A stretch of DNA of 64,000 bases from Ashinkailepas kermadecensis (Eukaryota > Arthropoda > Thecostraca > Neolepadidae), in the NCBI GenBank assembly GCA_034440615.1, contig JAOTOM010002292.1, positions 33,318 to 97,317 of the forward strand, in the 5' to 3' direction. The position numbers and the translations under genes were made by a program. This document shows, one piece after another, positions 33,521-44,403 of this stretch (within the stretch, counting starts at the first letter, position 1; the number at the start of each line of letters is the position of its first letter). The notes beneath the pieces were generated by a model. The model made no database searches. It had not been told where the DNA came from and worked only from the letters and a program-made list of their open reading frames with translations.

Positions 33521-33604
33521 ATAACAGAATAGAGAACTACTTAGTCAAAGCCATGTCTTAGTGTTATGGTTGGGTGACTAGTTTTCACTGACCTGAATAT
33601 ATGA

Positions 33605-36600
33605 TCAAAATCCCATTTTCCTAAAGTATTGACACACCTTTCCTAAGCAGTCCGAGTCGTCTCGAAGGAGACTGGGGAATGTCCTACTGGTTCCAAGGTA
33701 CTGGGCTCTCTCCTGTGCGTGGTGCTGACATGTGAGAATGTGACGTACCGTTAGTGAAGAATTGCATCGTGGGCATACTGGCTTGTCTTCATTTATGAAG
33801 AGGTGGCAGTGTGTGGTGTATGTGTGTCCGATTCGGAGTCGTGCCAGCGCCACCTCCTTCGCTCGTACTTTCCTGGAAGACGAGGGCCAGTACCCTACTC
33901 GTGGTTTGATTTATTGGAGTTTGTTAGTGCCCAGGGCGTCCCAGCTGCTTTGCCATTTCTCATACATGTATTCGGAGATCAATGGGTAAAAATCCCGTGA
34001 AGGGAGAGGGAGGGTGCGAGTGCATGGTTTCTGTGCCGCTCGTTTCGCCGCTGCGTCGGCGAGTTCATTCCCCATAATGCCAACGTGGCTTGGGATCCAG
34101 CAGAAGGAAATGGATCTCCCTGCTCGTTTCAGTAGGGTGAGCCGATATAAGATGTCCCGCAGAAGAGCGTCCTGTGGGTTGAAACATTCCATTGCCGATA
34201 GGTTGCTCAAAGAGTCGGACAAGACAACACATGAGCAGTACTCACTGACTTCAATGTAGCACAGTGCCTTGAGGATCGCAACCAGTTCCGATGTATAAAC
34301 GGATGCGTTTGACGGAAGCGAGAAGGACCTCGTGACGGATCCGGTGACGAATGCGCATCCGACACCCTGCTTTCCTTTTGAGCCGTCTGTATAAATCAGG
34401 GTGCGTCCGTCGTAAGTGGCTATGTGCTCCAGTGCATTTAGCCTGAACAGTTCGGTGGGGACATCACCCTTCTTGGATGTGCAGAGGGCCAGGTCTATTT
34501 CTGGCGACACTAATTCCCAGGGTGGTATCTGTGATCGGTCAGCAATACGAATTCCACGTATACGGATACCACTTGTGCGAATTTGTTTTTGCACTCTCAC
34601 GCAGAAGGGTTCAGAGATTGCCTTCCGTCATCCGCGCAACAGTGCCAATAGACGGCGAGAAAACATCGCGTCATACGTTGGGTGTAGAGGATATTGTCTC
34701 AGTTTACACGCATAGCGAAGGCCAAGTTTATCACGTCTCAATGCCAGGTGCAGCTCGTGGGGTTCCGCTTGGAGGCTTGCTATTGCGAAGTTCTGAATGC
34801 GCTGGTTGCAATGCGTAAGGCTGTATTGTGGACCGTATTAAGTACGCGCTTTCTGGGGTTGCTGGCGCCATCATACACAAAACAACAATAGTCAAGCTTA
34901 GAGCGGATGAGCTGTCGGTACATCTGTAAAAGTGTTGCACGGTCTGCTCCGTATGTTGTTCGTGCCACACATTTCATGATATTAAGAGCTTTGAAACAGC
35001 GCTGGCGCAGAGATTTAAGGTGGTCACTACATGTCAACCGGCTGTCGAGAGAGACGCCGAGGAACTTGGCGGAAGGTCGTAGCGGGATTGGTTTTCCATA
35101 TAGTTGAAGTGACAGTTCAGAGTAGCACGACCGTCGGCGAGAAAAGTGTACAGCGACTGTTTTTTTCTGCGGAAAATCGAAGCCCGTTTCGGTAGCTACA
35201 ATCTTCAAAGTGATGTATGGCCAGCTGTAACTGCCGGTTCAAAGATGGTGTACGAGAAGCGGACCTCGATGACCTCGCCAAATTGCAAGGTCATCCACGA
35301 AGAGTGAGCGTCCAATATTTTCTGGTAGTCTCTTTCCAATATCGATGATTAGCACTCCAAACAGGGACACACTGAGCACACTTCCTTGTGGAACTCCGTT
35401 CGTAGGCACGCATTTTCCTGATGTCTGGTTACCAAGTCGGACGCGGAAGCACCGGTTAGCTAAGAAGTTTTTGATGAAGACTCCCATGAGTCCTCTAACA
35501 CCACAGTCCCACAATTTCATCAAAATGCCGTGACGCCAGGCGATGTCATAGGCGGCCTCGACGTCGAAAAACACTGCACCTACGTGCTTGTGATCCTTAA
35601 AACCAGCACGAACAGCGGTGTCCAAAGCTAAAACATGGTCCACTGTGGATCGGTTTTTCCGGAAACCGCACTGGGCATTTGAGAAGAAATCCTGTTCCTC
35701 TAAAAACCATGTTAGCGCATATTTACCATTTTCTCCAACATTTTACAAAGCGACGATGTCAACGAAATGGATCTGTAGTGGCGTGCTTCCAGACCACTTT
35801 TCCCCGGCTTCAAAATCGGGATTACTGTGGCCTCGCGACAAAGTGCACGGGAAGGCTCCTTTTCCCTATATGTCATTAAAGGATGTCAGGAGTACATCAA
35901 TAGCACTTGGAGGAAAATGCTTCAGCATGTCGTTGTGTATGGCGTCCGGTCCCTCAGAGACACATCTGATCGTATTAATTACGTGTTTCAGTTCCGCCAA
36001 AGTAAATGGTTGATTATAAGGGTGTTGTATTGTAGTGGAAAAGTCGATAGGATTTGCCTCGCATCTACGTTTATGTTGCAGAAATCTAAGGTTGGCTTTG
36101 CTATCTTGACTCCGCTCCGCTAGGGCATTGGCGATCTCGTTGGCCACGTCAAGTGGGTGTGCGATGGTTCGACCTTGAATCTGCAACACAGGTAGTGGAC
36201 TGGAAGAAAGCTGACCCGATATACGTTTTATTGGAGCCCACACATGTGAAGTGGGGGTAAAACGGTTCATTCCGCTTACATACTCTCTCCAGGAGATTCT
36301 CTTTGCTGCCCTTATCGTGCGCCTGGCGACAGCTCTGGCCTGTTTGAATGTTATCATGCTCGCGGTAGTACTGTGGTTCCTGAAGAGCTTGAGGGCCCTC
36401 TTGCGCTCGCGGATAGCGGTCGCGCACTCGTCGTTCCACCAGGGGACCGGGGTGCGGCGCGGGGTACCAGACGTGCGTGGGATGCATACATGGGAGCACT
36501 GAAGGAGTCGTGCTGTACAATCGTCGATGTGGATGCAATGGTTTTCACTGTCACGAGTAAGAACAGCATGTATATCTGATTCGAACCGAGTCCAGTCTGC

Positions 36601-37312
36601 TTTCTTAAGATTCCATCGCGGCGGCCGCGTGCCTAAAACTGCGCCTCTTCGAAAGGTTAGCTATACCGGAAAGTGATCGCTTCCGTGGCAGTCGTCATCG
36701 ACTGACCATTAAAATTCCTGGGTCAGTTGAGCGCTGGCCAAGCTCAAATATAATGCTGACGTTCGGCCTGATGGCATAGTAAGATGGGTGTGTGCACCTG
36801 AATTTAAGAGGCGGAGTGATCCCTGTAGGATTAGGTCTTCGAGGATTCGACCGCGTGTGTTAATGTCTATGCATCCCCACGCAGTGTGGTGGGCGTTGAA
36901 ATCACCGAGAAGAAGTGCTGGTGTGGGAAGCTCAGCCAGCAACCGCTTGAAGTCGGCAGTGGGGAATGCGACGCCAGGGGGAAAATACAGGGAGCACAAA
37001 CTTATACGCCTGTGGTTGAAAGTCACCTCCGCTGCGACTGCCTGCAGAGTGGTTCGGAGAGCGAGCTCTCGTGCTGGTACGCTGTGGCGGACGTCGAGTA
37101 GAACGCCCCCGTGGGAGACGTTTCCATATGGTACGTCGTGGCGGAACACAGTATAGTATTTCAACCTCAAGATGTCCTCTGGTGCCAGCTTAGTTTCCTG
37201 AAGGCAAGTGGCTACCGGGTTGTGTCGATTTAAAACGGTCACCAGGTCAGAAATGGAGGTTTTTAGGCCTCGGCAGTTCCATTGTAAAATCGTTGTAGAG
37301 GAAGTCAGCTAA
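33605..37312 (-). pseudogene. LINE ORF2: APE endonuclease, reverse transcriptase, RNase H
   Basis: Target-primed retrotransposition enzyme. The endonuclease starts ILQWNCRGL (37290s) and continues CLQETK, LLGDFNAHH, WGC, then SDHFPV near 36670. The linker has WWNDEC and RRTIRAAKRISWREYV. RT blocks: SEGPDAIHNDMLKHFP (35930s), CGFRKNRSTVDHVLALD, FFDVEAAYDIAW, NGVPQGSVLS, and SLFVDDLAIW (catalytic box as FVDD). The thumb is at 35208-34780 (KFLGVSLDSRL). RNase H at 34600-33911 has YTDGSK, SELVAI, SDSLSN and PSHVGIMGNELAD, so D-E-D-D residues are visible. A C-terminal CPRCNSSLTVRHILTC zinc finger lies at about 33690-33780. Frame changes near 36709, 35866, 35239 and 34700 and internal stops inactivate it. 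Confidence 0.9.
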
Positions 37313-37350
37313 AATGTGTTAAGATGATAGAGTGACTAACTGGGTAGTCA

Positions 37351-38860
37351 CTACTGCATGGGTGGTCCTGATTGGGCCCGTGATCTCGCCCTGGGGCATC
37401 CTCCATCGGTCGGAGAAGCTTGCCAGGGTGGAGCCCGCTTCCTGCTTCTGACGGGAGATGTGCATACAAGGGAATCACCCACACGTGGCGGGATGGGTCG
37501 TGCTGTGAACGATGTCTCAGCTGGTCGGGGAAGGGGAGGTGCGGAACTTCCAGGTGCCGATGAGGGTGGAGCGGTTACCTGGGGAATTTCTGTCGCTCGT
37601 GCACTCGGAGATGCGTTACGGCTTGTGCGTCCCAGAGCTGGTGCTCCTTGGCGGGCATTGATGGTCGGTGTTCGGTCCGCAAACGGAGGCGTTACGGGGA
37701 TGCGTCGTGGCGGTGCATTGGCGAGCGTTGGAGGGGGAGGAGGGGGAGGCATGTACTGTGGAGATGCTTGGGTGGAATGGGTTGTCGTGGGAGTAGGAGT
37801 AGTGGATTTGGTGGGTGAGGTGTCCAGGGCCTTGGCGGATTTTTCGGATCGTTGGACCACCGTCCACTTACCACCCTCCTCGTGTGCCACCGCCGCCGCT
37901 TTCGATGGTACTGCGAAAGCCCGGTGAGGCGCTGGCTGTGGCATCTCTATGGTCTGGTCAGACTTATACGACGGACATGTGGGTGGCACCGTGGCTGTAC
38001 CTTCCACAGTGGAAGGGGCTGTGCTGGATATACCGAAAGACCGTATCAAGGCGCTAAGCTGGGCAAGCAGCTGCGCAGCGCTAGTAGGTTGCTGTTGTCC
38101 ATTGTTGGTTGGAGTACGTGTTTTCTGTGCGTATGAAATCTTCGGATGGCTATCCTCGTACGCCTCACGGGCTTGCCTAAAATACAGATTTATCGTGCAT
38201 TTCAGAGACAATATCTCCTTCTCCTTAAGATAGGCTGAGCATGACCGATCAGATGTTGTGTGAGGAACTTGTCCTCTCCCACAGTTCACACACCATAAAC
38301 TGTCCGATTCAAACCTGTCGAGGGTGTGATCCGCCGATCCACATCGGCCGCATGCAGGGCGACCGCGGCAATGCTGAGTCGTGTGACCATATCGCTGGCA
38401 TCTGAAGCACCTCATGGGGTTGGGGACAACAACTCGAACCTTCACTGGGACATATCCCACTGACACTGTGGATGGCAAGTCGGTGGAGTTGAAAGTTAGA
38501 ATGATGTTATTTGTTGCATGAGGTTCCCCCTCCACTTCGCATCTTCATTATCTGCGCCTCCAGCACACCATACTCCGCCAATCCGTCAACGATCTCTGCT
38601 TCTGTGACATCCCTTAGATCGTAGCAATTGATCACCCCTTTGCAGAAGTTCTTAGTATTGTGGGGTTGGACTTTTACTGGGATGGCGATATCTCTAGGCC
38701 CATCTGGGGTACGTATGCTATAGGTGAATTTATATATGTCCAAAGCTCTCCTTCCGTCCTCTCCGTAGCGAAGTTCTACCTCGATCCCTTCATCCCGTAA
38801 TTTGTCACAGTGCGTCACAGTTCCAAGGCGGTCACATCCTCGCTTGCGTTGAAAGGGAGA
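37351..38860 (-). pseudogene. LINE ORF1: gag-like protein with three CCHC knuckles
   Basis: RNA-binding ORF1 protein. The N-terminal domain (38860-38507) contains GKPxx-less 'TPDGPRDIAIPVKVQPHNT' and ends in the wrong frame. From 38535 it continues STVSVGYVPVKVRVVVPNP, then CFRCQRYGHTTQHC, CGRCGSADH and CVNCGRGQVPHTTSDRSC, and then a Pro/Thr/Ser-rich tail. The two frames overlap by one base at a GGAGGGGG run near 38525-38530, so a single G-run slip explains the break. The overlapping plus-strand 189-codon frame (37358-37927) is an antisense shadow. Confidence 0.88.
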
Positions 38861-39079
38861 AATGACAGTTTTTTATCTGGGTCGGTCGATTATAAGAGCA
38901 AGATGCGCGGAGTGGATATTCTTGGCGTAGAGGTAGGACTCGAGTGTCCAAAGTGTCTATATCTTTTAGATGCGTTGTCCGGTTGAGTCGTGCGTGTTGC
39001 AGTCGCGACTGAGTTAGTCTGACCCTCACGAGAGGAACCAGGGTGTTTTTTGGTGTTGTAGATGCCATGAAGTGTGTTT

Positions 39080-39420
39080 TGTTTTCAACTCCTCGGGCGC
39101 CCCACCACAAAGGAGCTCAACGATGCCCGGGCCCCGCGGACGGGAGGACGCCAGGCGCCCGAGGAGCTATACGGGGCAGGCGGCGCCTTCGCCCGGCCGG
39201 GAGAGAGAGACTCACCACCCCGACCGGGATCCAGCGCCGCCCACCACTTGACCCCTGCCGGCAAGGCCGGCAGGCACTGGGCCAGGGCCCAGACCTTCGG
39301 CCTGAGGCGACATGTCGCTTGGGCCGTATGGGGCCCTACGGACCCGCCCGCGCCTCCGGGATATTAAGACCAAAGAGACCTGTTGGTCCCCCGTCACAAC
39401 TAGCACCTTGCTGCTTTATT
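39080..39420 (-). promoter_or_regulatory. CpG-rich 5' region of the I-clade LINE
   Basis: GC- and CpG-dense block immediately upstream of ORF1, unlike the AT-rich flank. It contains inverted 'gcctgccggccttgccggcag'-like sequence. LINEs of this type carry internal promoters in the 5' UTR; assignment here is by position. The exact 5' end was not determined. Confidence 0.5.
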
Positions 39421-39872
39421 GTAGTGCTTGCAGAGTGCTTATTGGCCATTCACTGTTCACGATGAGCATGCTGTAAGTATCTAGTTGCTACTCAGGCTAC
39501 TTTCTGAAGTATCATGTATGCAACCCAGAATTAAGTTGCAACAATTGCATACTACATGTAGCATGGAAGACCGTGCATGTTCTTCATGAAGGTTTATGTA
39601 TAATCTTGTATCACCCAAAGGTTCCTGACAAAGTGCATATATGCTTCTTTGATACTGAAATTAGGATCAAGGCTCTGGTGAGAGTACATTCTTGGTGCTA
39701 CAGTGTCTGCATTAGCATCCGTTAGCGCCATGCTTTTTTTGTTTTTGTTTACAGTGTAGAGGCAAAACACTGCCCGGTAATGAGCCCGCCCCCATTCGCT
39801 GCACGTTGGGGCACGGAGTTGTGCAGTCGTTCAGGGGGACGCACGGACAGGTTTGGCGTGCTGTAAGCCCAG
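39421..39872. other. no recognisable gene
   Basis: AT-rich spacer between the LINE and a duplicated block. Confidence 0.4.
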
Positions 39873-40311
39873 AAAGGAGTGAAGTACATGAATAAAGCGT
39901 GGAAATGCAATGACAAACAGTGCAAATGACAAACAGTAGTGCATTTTGACAACATTCCAGTTGACCAAGTTTGGTTCCATAAACCTATCATGAGCTTGAT
40001 CTGACTTGACTCGGTGGCCTAACATGACCTTGAAACTATATAGCATATCAATATACATCAAACAAGTCGCTAGTGTTGCCAAGAACACTTCCCTTTTGCG
40101 AATATACGGGAAGCGCATCAGCGCAGATTTTTGTGGTCTGGCGCTACGAATTTTTTTTAACTTTAACGGCCCCTAACTCGAAAAATGTTCGGCCGATTTA
40201 CATTCTTCTTACTTTAAACGACGCACCGGTCATTTCTAAGCAGGTACACAGAAAATTGCGTATATATCCCGGTAACATCTGCAGTTATGTACGAAAAACC
40301 GGAGGGGTGGG
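39873..40311 (+). repeat. direct repeat block, copy 1
   Basis: Begins aaaggagtgaagtacatgaa and includes 'ccagttgaccaagtttggtt', 'tagtgttgccaagaacactt' and 'atttctaagcaggtac'. It matches 43297-43788 in the same orientation. Probably two copies of one dispersed element; no coding capacity. Followed by a C-run / GC block that also appears inverted near 42830-42910. Confidence 0.85.
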
Positions 40312-41258
40312 CGGATTTCGCCCCCCCTCCAGTGCGCGTGTTAAGACTTTATCCAGGCGAGGAACGCTGCCAATAATGGCGAGGCCAGCTATGATTGGCA
40401 GTGAAAGGTTTAAAGGTTTGGCCAACATACCTTCAGAAAGAATAGAGCAATGGTCTGTCGATACATGTGTTTGTGCACCGCTGAGGGGGGGGGGGGGAGG
40501 TAGCCAAATTTGGGGACCAAGCAATTCAATAATTAATAAGGAGAGAGTGAATGGGACGAGCGAATGTGAGTGAATGAGAAGAACGAATATGTGCTAGGTA
40601 GCTTTAAGGACCAGCGGAAGCCGCTTGGGACTCAAGACATGCACCTATTTCGTGCGGTACATTGCATCAAAATTATACTACTATTATCATCCAAAAGGTC
40701 CCAACTTGGTACAGGTCATCCAAACCACGGACACATTACATACTCATTAATTTTCTAATACAACGTATTCGTTCTAATTTGGCTAGAGGCATTCACTTGC
40801 CTATATGGTACTCCCAAATCTTTGATCTCGCACAACATATAAATTCGTGTTAGGAACGGTAGCTCAAGCAACACCAAGCCTGCTGGGGTTGGGGGAAATG
40901 GGATGGTGGAGGTGGTGCTGATCCAAACAAAACAACACACCACACACACAGACACAGAAAGCAAAAGGAGATAGTATAAGTATATTGTCAGCCTAGGTTC
41001 AGCAGTGTTAAGATTCAGTCTTAGTAAAGATCAAACCCTTAATTAGCGCAGTCTTAGTTTAGGTCAGTCAGTTACAGTCTAAGTTCAATCAGTTTCAGTT
41101 AAGTTGGGTTTGGTAAGGGTCCTCTTTCACACACCCGAGCACCCCGGCAACACACCCCGCACAGCTCCCACACCAGCCCACACACCCCACAACACCTCCC
41201 CCACCCCCATACACCCCACACTCTACCGACTGCAGAGCCGCCACCCCTACAGCATCAT
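40312..41258. other. no recognisable gene
   Basis: Contains a G-run at about 40484-40498, an AC-rich simple patch near 40930-40960 and a C-rich stretch near 41140-41230. Confidence 0.45.
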
Positions 41259-41560
41259 CAGTTGGACACGTCACACAGCACCATGAGGTGGACAGTAGCT
41301 AGGCATTACCAGTTGGACACGTCTCACAGCACCATGAGGTGGACAGTAGCTAGGCATCACCAGTTGGACACGTCTCACAGCACCATGAGGTGGACAGTAG
41401 CTAGGCATCATCAGATGAACACGTCCCACAGCACCATGAGGTGGATAGTAGCTAGGCGTCATCAGTTGAGCACGTCTCAGAGCACCACGGGGTGGACAGT
41501 AGCTAGGCATCATCAGTTGAACACGTCTCACATCACCATGAACAGGACAATAGCCTAGTG
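41259..41560. repeat. 51-bp minisatellite, copy 2
   Basis: About six units, same core as 12546-12831 (caccatgaggtggacagtag and acacgtctcac). Open in the same 17-codon frame and also on the minus strand. Confidence 0.93.
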
Positions 41561-43296
41561 TCATCAGGTGGACATGGGCCTGTAGCTCGGTACCCTCCTG
41601 CCTGCTGTTCATACATGTGTATGTATGAGTTACATACAGAAACAAAGCACCACACACTCCTGTGTGTGACACTATGTGAAGTATATCGTGTCTCGCATAG
41701 CCAAGTGTGTATTGTTTTCGATTTGTACGGACCGTCGATAGCACAGATCAATTTGAGAGCATGACTCAGGACCTGAAATATGTGTAGGCGTGATTGATAG
41801 ACGAGAATAAGTATCGAGCAATGTAGCGATCAATCCAGCCAATTCGAACACCGTCCGGGCCGGGCCGGAGCTCATAAAGCGAACCCAATTTGGAACGAAA
41901 TGCAGTCATTTTCCGGAATATTAGATGCATTCGATGTGATGTGATGTTGAATGCGATTTGTTATTCGAGTGATCTAGCCTTATTTGACTTTTCTATGGGC
42001 TTACTTTCCAAGTAATGTATACTTAGGCGAAGGCTGAAGTAATCGCTTTGACAACCTAAGCATTGCTCAAACGTGACCAAAGTTCAGGTTACGAGGTCAG
42101 AAGCTGAACAATTTGCAAAGATGCTCAGTATTGTATCAGCTTTTCTTTGAACAAAATTGCATACTTGAAATATGATCTACGGGTGACATTCATGCTTGCA
42201 TTTACTTGACCTGACTATACGGCGTGACCTGACCATTGGAATTTCGTATGTCGATCAGATGCAAACATTTTGCTTGAATATATCTATTGAAATAACCCGA
42301 GACGTATATATTCATATTTTCCAGGTCATTTCCCAACATAAATAGCATATCACAATGTTGATCTGCTATGACCCCAAGCGACCTCAGCATGGCTAAGAAT
42401 AAAGAATTAAGATGTGATAGGAACATAGTATAATGCCAATGACATTTCCGCTGTCCCTCTAACATGCATGGTTCGGAAGCTGGTTTTCAGGTCTGATCCT
42501 GACTCGACCTGACCTACTCCGTCTTGACTCTTTACACTATGATGAATGTAAATCCATTCATCGATGTCATTTCTTGAAGAAGAAAAAAAACAGTGCCGAA
42601 AGAAGACAAGCTCTGTCTTCTTAACTATTTCAAGAGAATTAAGTCGAGGTTCGTATATTGCTCTAATGTGACGACTGGTGACCTCAATGTCAATCAAAAT
42701 GTAAATATAGGGTAAGCTTCGGCCTCTCCGTGATCATAGCTTTCAAAAGGTGTTTTCCATTTCATCCTAGCGCACTTAGATCAGAAGTTAGAGTGTGCTT
42801 TTAAGAACACCCGAGCACTGTCCGGCTCGGCGAGGGTTAACACGCGCCCTGGAGGGCCTCTGAAAATTACGCGCACTGGAGGGGGGGGGGGCGGATTCCG
42901 CCCCCCCCTAAGATCTCGGCTCCTATTATAGCTGGAGTAACGAAATTCGGAGGGTGGATGGGTACGGTAGTTAACTCTATTGTGTATAAATTTCATGATC
43001 TTAGGTTAATATTTTCAAGGTCAAATGAGGTCACATATGTCAAAATTGTTTTGTTTTGCGTGGCTTGGCTTGTCATTGTTATAGTTCGCTGTGATTGTGT
43101 TTAAATGCTCCAAAATGGGCATCAATGATGTTTTGGACATTACTAATGATGCAATACAGATGGTAGACCCGGCATTTGACCTCAGGTCACCTTTATAGCA
43201 GCACTTTATCAGGTCAGTTACCTGCTCCAGTTCCCGGAACCGGGCCGCCTGCCCGACTGCGCCGTTGGACAGCTCGGCGCAATCGACTTCGCGAAG
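41561..43296. other. diffuse repeats, no gene
   Basis: Repeated 'gacctgac' and 'tttgacctcaggtcacc' motifs near 42200-43190 recall the subterminal units of the 4-11.6 kb element and may be a distant relative. A G-run/C-run hairpin-like block (ggcggattccgcc flanked by G and C runs) lies at 42880-42910. Confidence 0.45.
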
Positions 43297-43788
43297 AAAG
43301 GAGTGAAGTACATTAATAAAGTATGCAAACGCTTAGGTACACAATGACAAACAGTAGTTTTCAGGATGTGTAGGGAGTAACATGCAAAGCGACATCAATA
43401 GCATGACAGTCATTTGCATTTATGACAACATTCCAGTTGACCAAGTTTGGTTCTATTAACCTATCATGAACTTGACCTGACTTGACTTCGGTGACCTAAC
43501 ATGACCTTGGAACTATATAGCATAACAATATACATCAAACAAGTCGCTAGTGTTGCCAAGAACACTTCCCTTTTGCCAATATACGGGAAACGCATTAGCG
43601 CCGATTTTTGTGGTCTTGCGCTACGAAATGTTTTGACTTTAACGGCCTCTAACTCAAACATTTTTCGGCCGATTTCCGTTTTTCTTCTTTTAAACGATGC
43701 GCCGATCATTTCTAAGCAGGTACGCAAAAAATCGCGTATATCGATGTATACAATCTGGAGTTATGTACGACAAACCGAAGGGGTGGTT
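43297..43788 (+). repeat. direct repeat block, copy 2
   Basis: Partner of 39873-40311, with about 50 bp of extra sequence near its 5' side (acacaatgacaaacagtag... catttgcatttatgacaac). Confidence 0.85.
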
Positions 43789-44403
43789 ACGCTGTTTATG
43801 ATGCAAATATAGGCTCGGTCCGGTACCGAACCGAGATGAGGCGACGCTAGGAACATGACAAATGGGGTGCTGAGATAGTAAAAAATAACGGTTTAGCTTG
43901 ATATAAGTCATTTTTTCAAGTTTAAGTAGGCGCTAGAGACACATATTTACCAATATTGTCCATTATCCTGTTAAAAACACAAATTTTTATCCGAAAATAC
44001 CCATATTATAAACCGTATCCGCCTATGTTGCCAGATGCGTGGAAGCTTTTCTGTTATGCCACAAGATCCCCTCCAAGACTGGAGCCTATTTGTACTGGAG
44101 CCTATTTGTGTAGAGCCAAGTACTTTTCATAGTGGTGGGTAAAAATTTTTGACCAATCACAGACAAGCATTTCTGCAACAGCTCCTTTTATTGGTGACAT
44201 TCCATCAAGCGTGTCAGCTGTTATGCCGGTGCAGAACTGGCGCTCTAACGACACGTGAGCGGCTGCTTATCGGTAAGTAAAAGGGGAATAAATGGATAAT
44301 GTGATAAATTATTAAATTAAAGTCACATTATTCAGATAGAAATAGTCGGAAGCTATCTTTGCATAACGCATGTGATAGGTGTTATTTCTTTTTGAACCTC
44401 TGA
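43789..44403. other. no recognisable gene
   Basis: Includes a short tandem 'tggagcctatttgt' pair near 44083-44112. Confidence 0.4.

Larger units (their letters stand above)
33479..39420 (-). mobile_element. near full-length I-clade LINE, inactivated
   Basis: Minus-strand order from 5': CpG-rich 5' region (39420-39080), zinc-knuckle ORF1 (38860-37351), ORF2 with APE endonuclease, RT, RNase H and C-terminal zinc finger (37312-33605), then a 3' end with a GGGCGC...GCGCCC hairpin (33520-33487). RNase H downstream of RT places it in the I group of non-LTR elements. Several frameshifts and stops. About 5.9 kb. Confidence 0.9.

Noticed and set aside
37358..37927. 189-codon plus-strand open frame
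   Set aside because: Antisense of the Pro/Thr-rich tail of the LINE ORF1. GC bias keeps it open and there is no domain.
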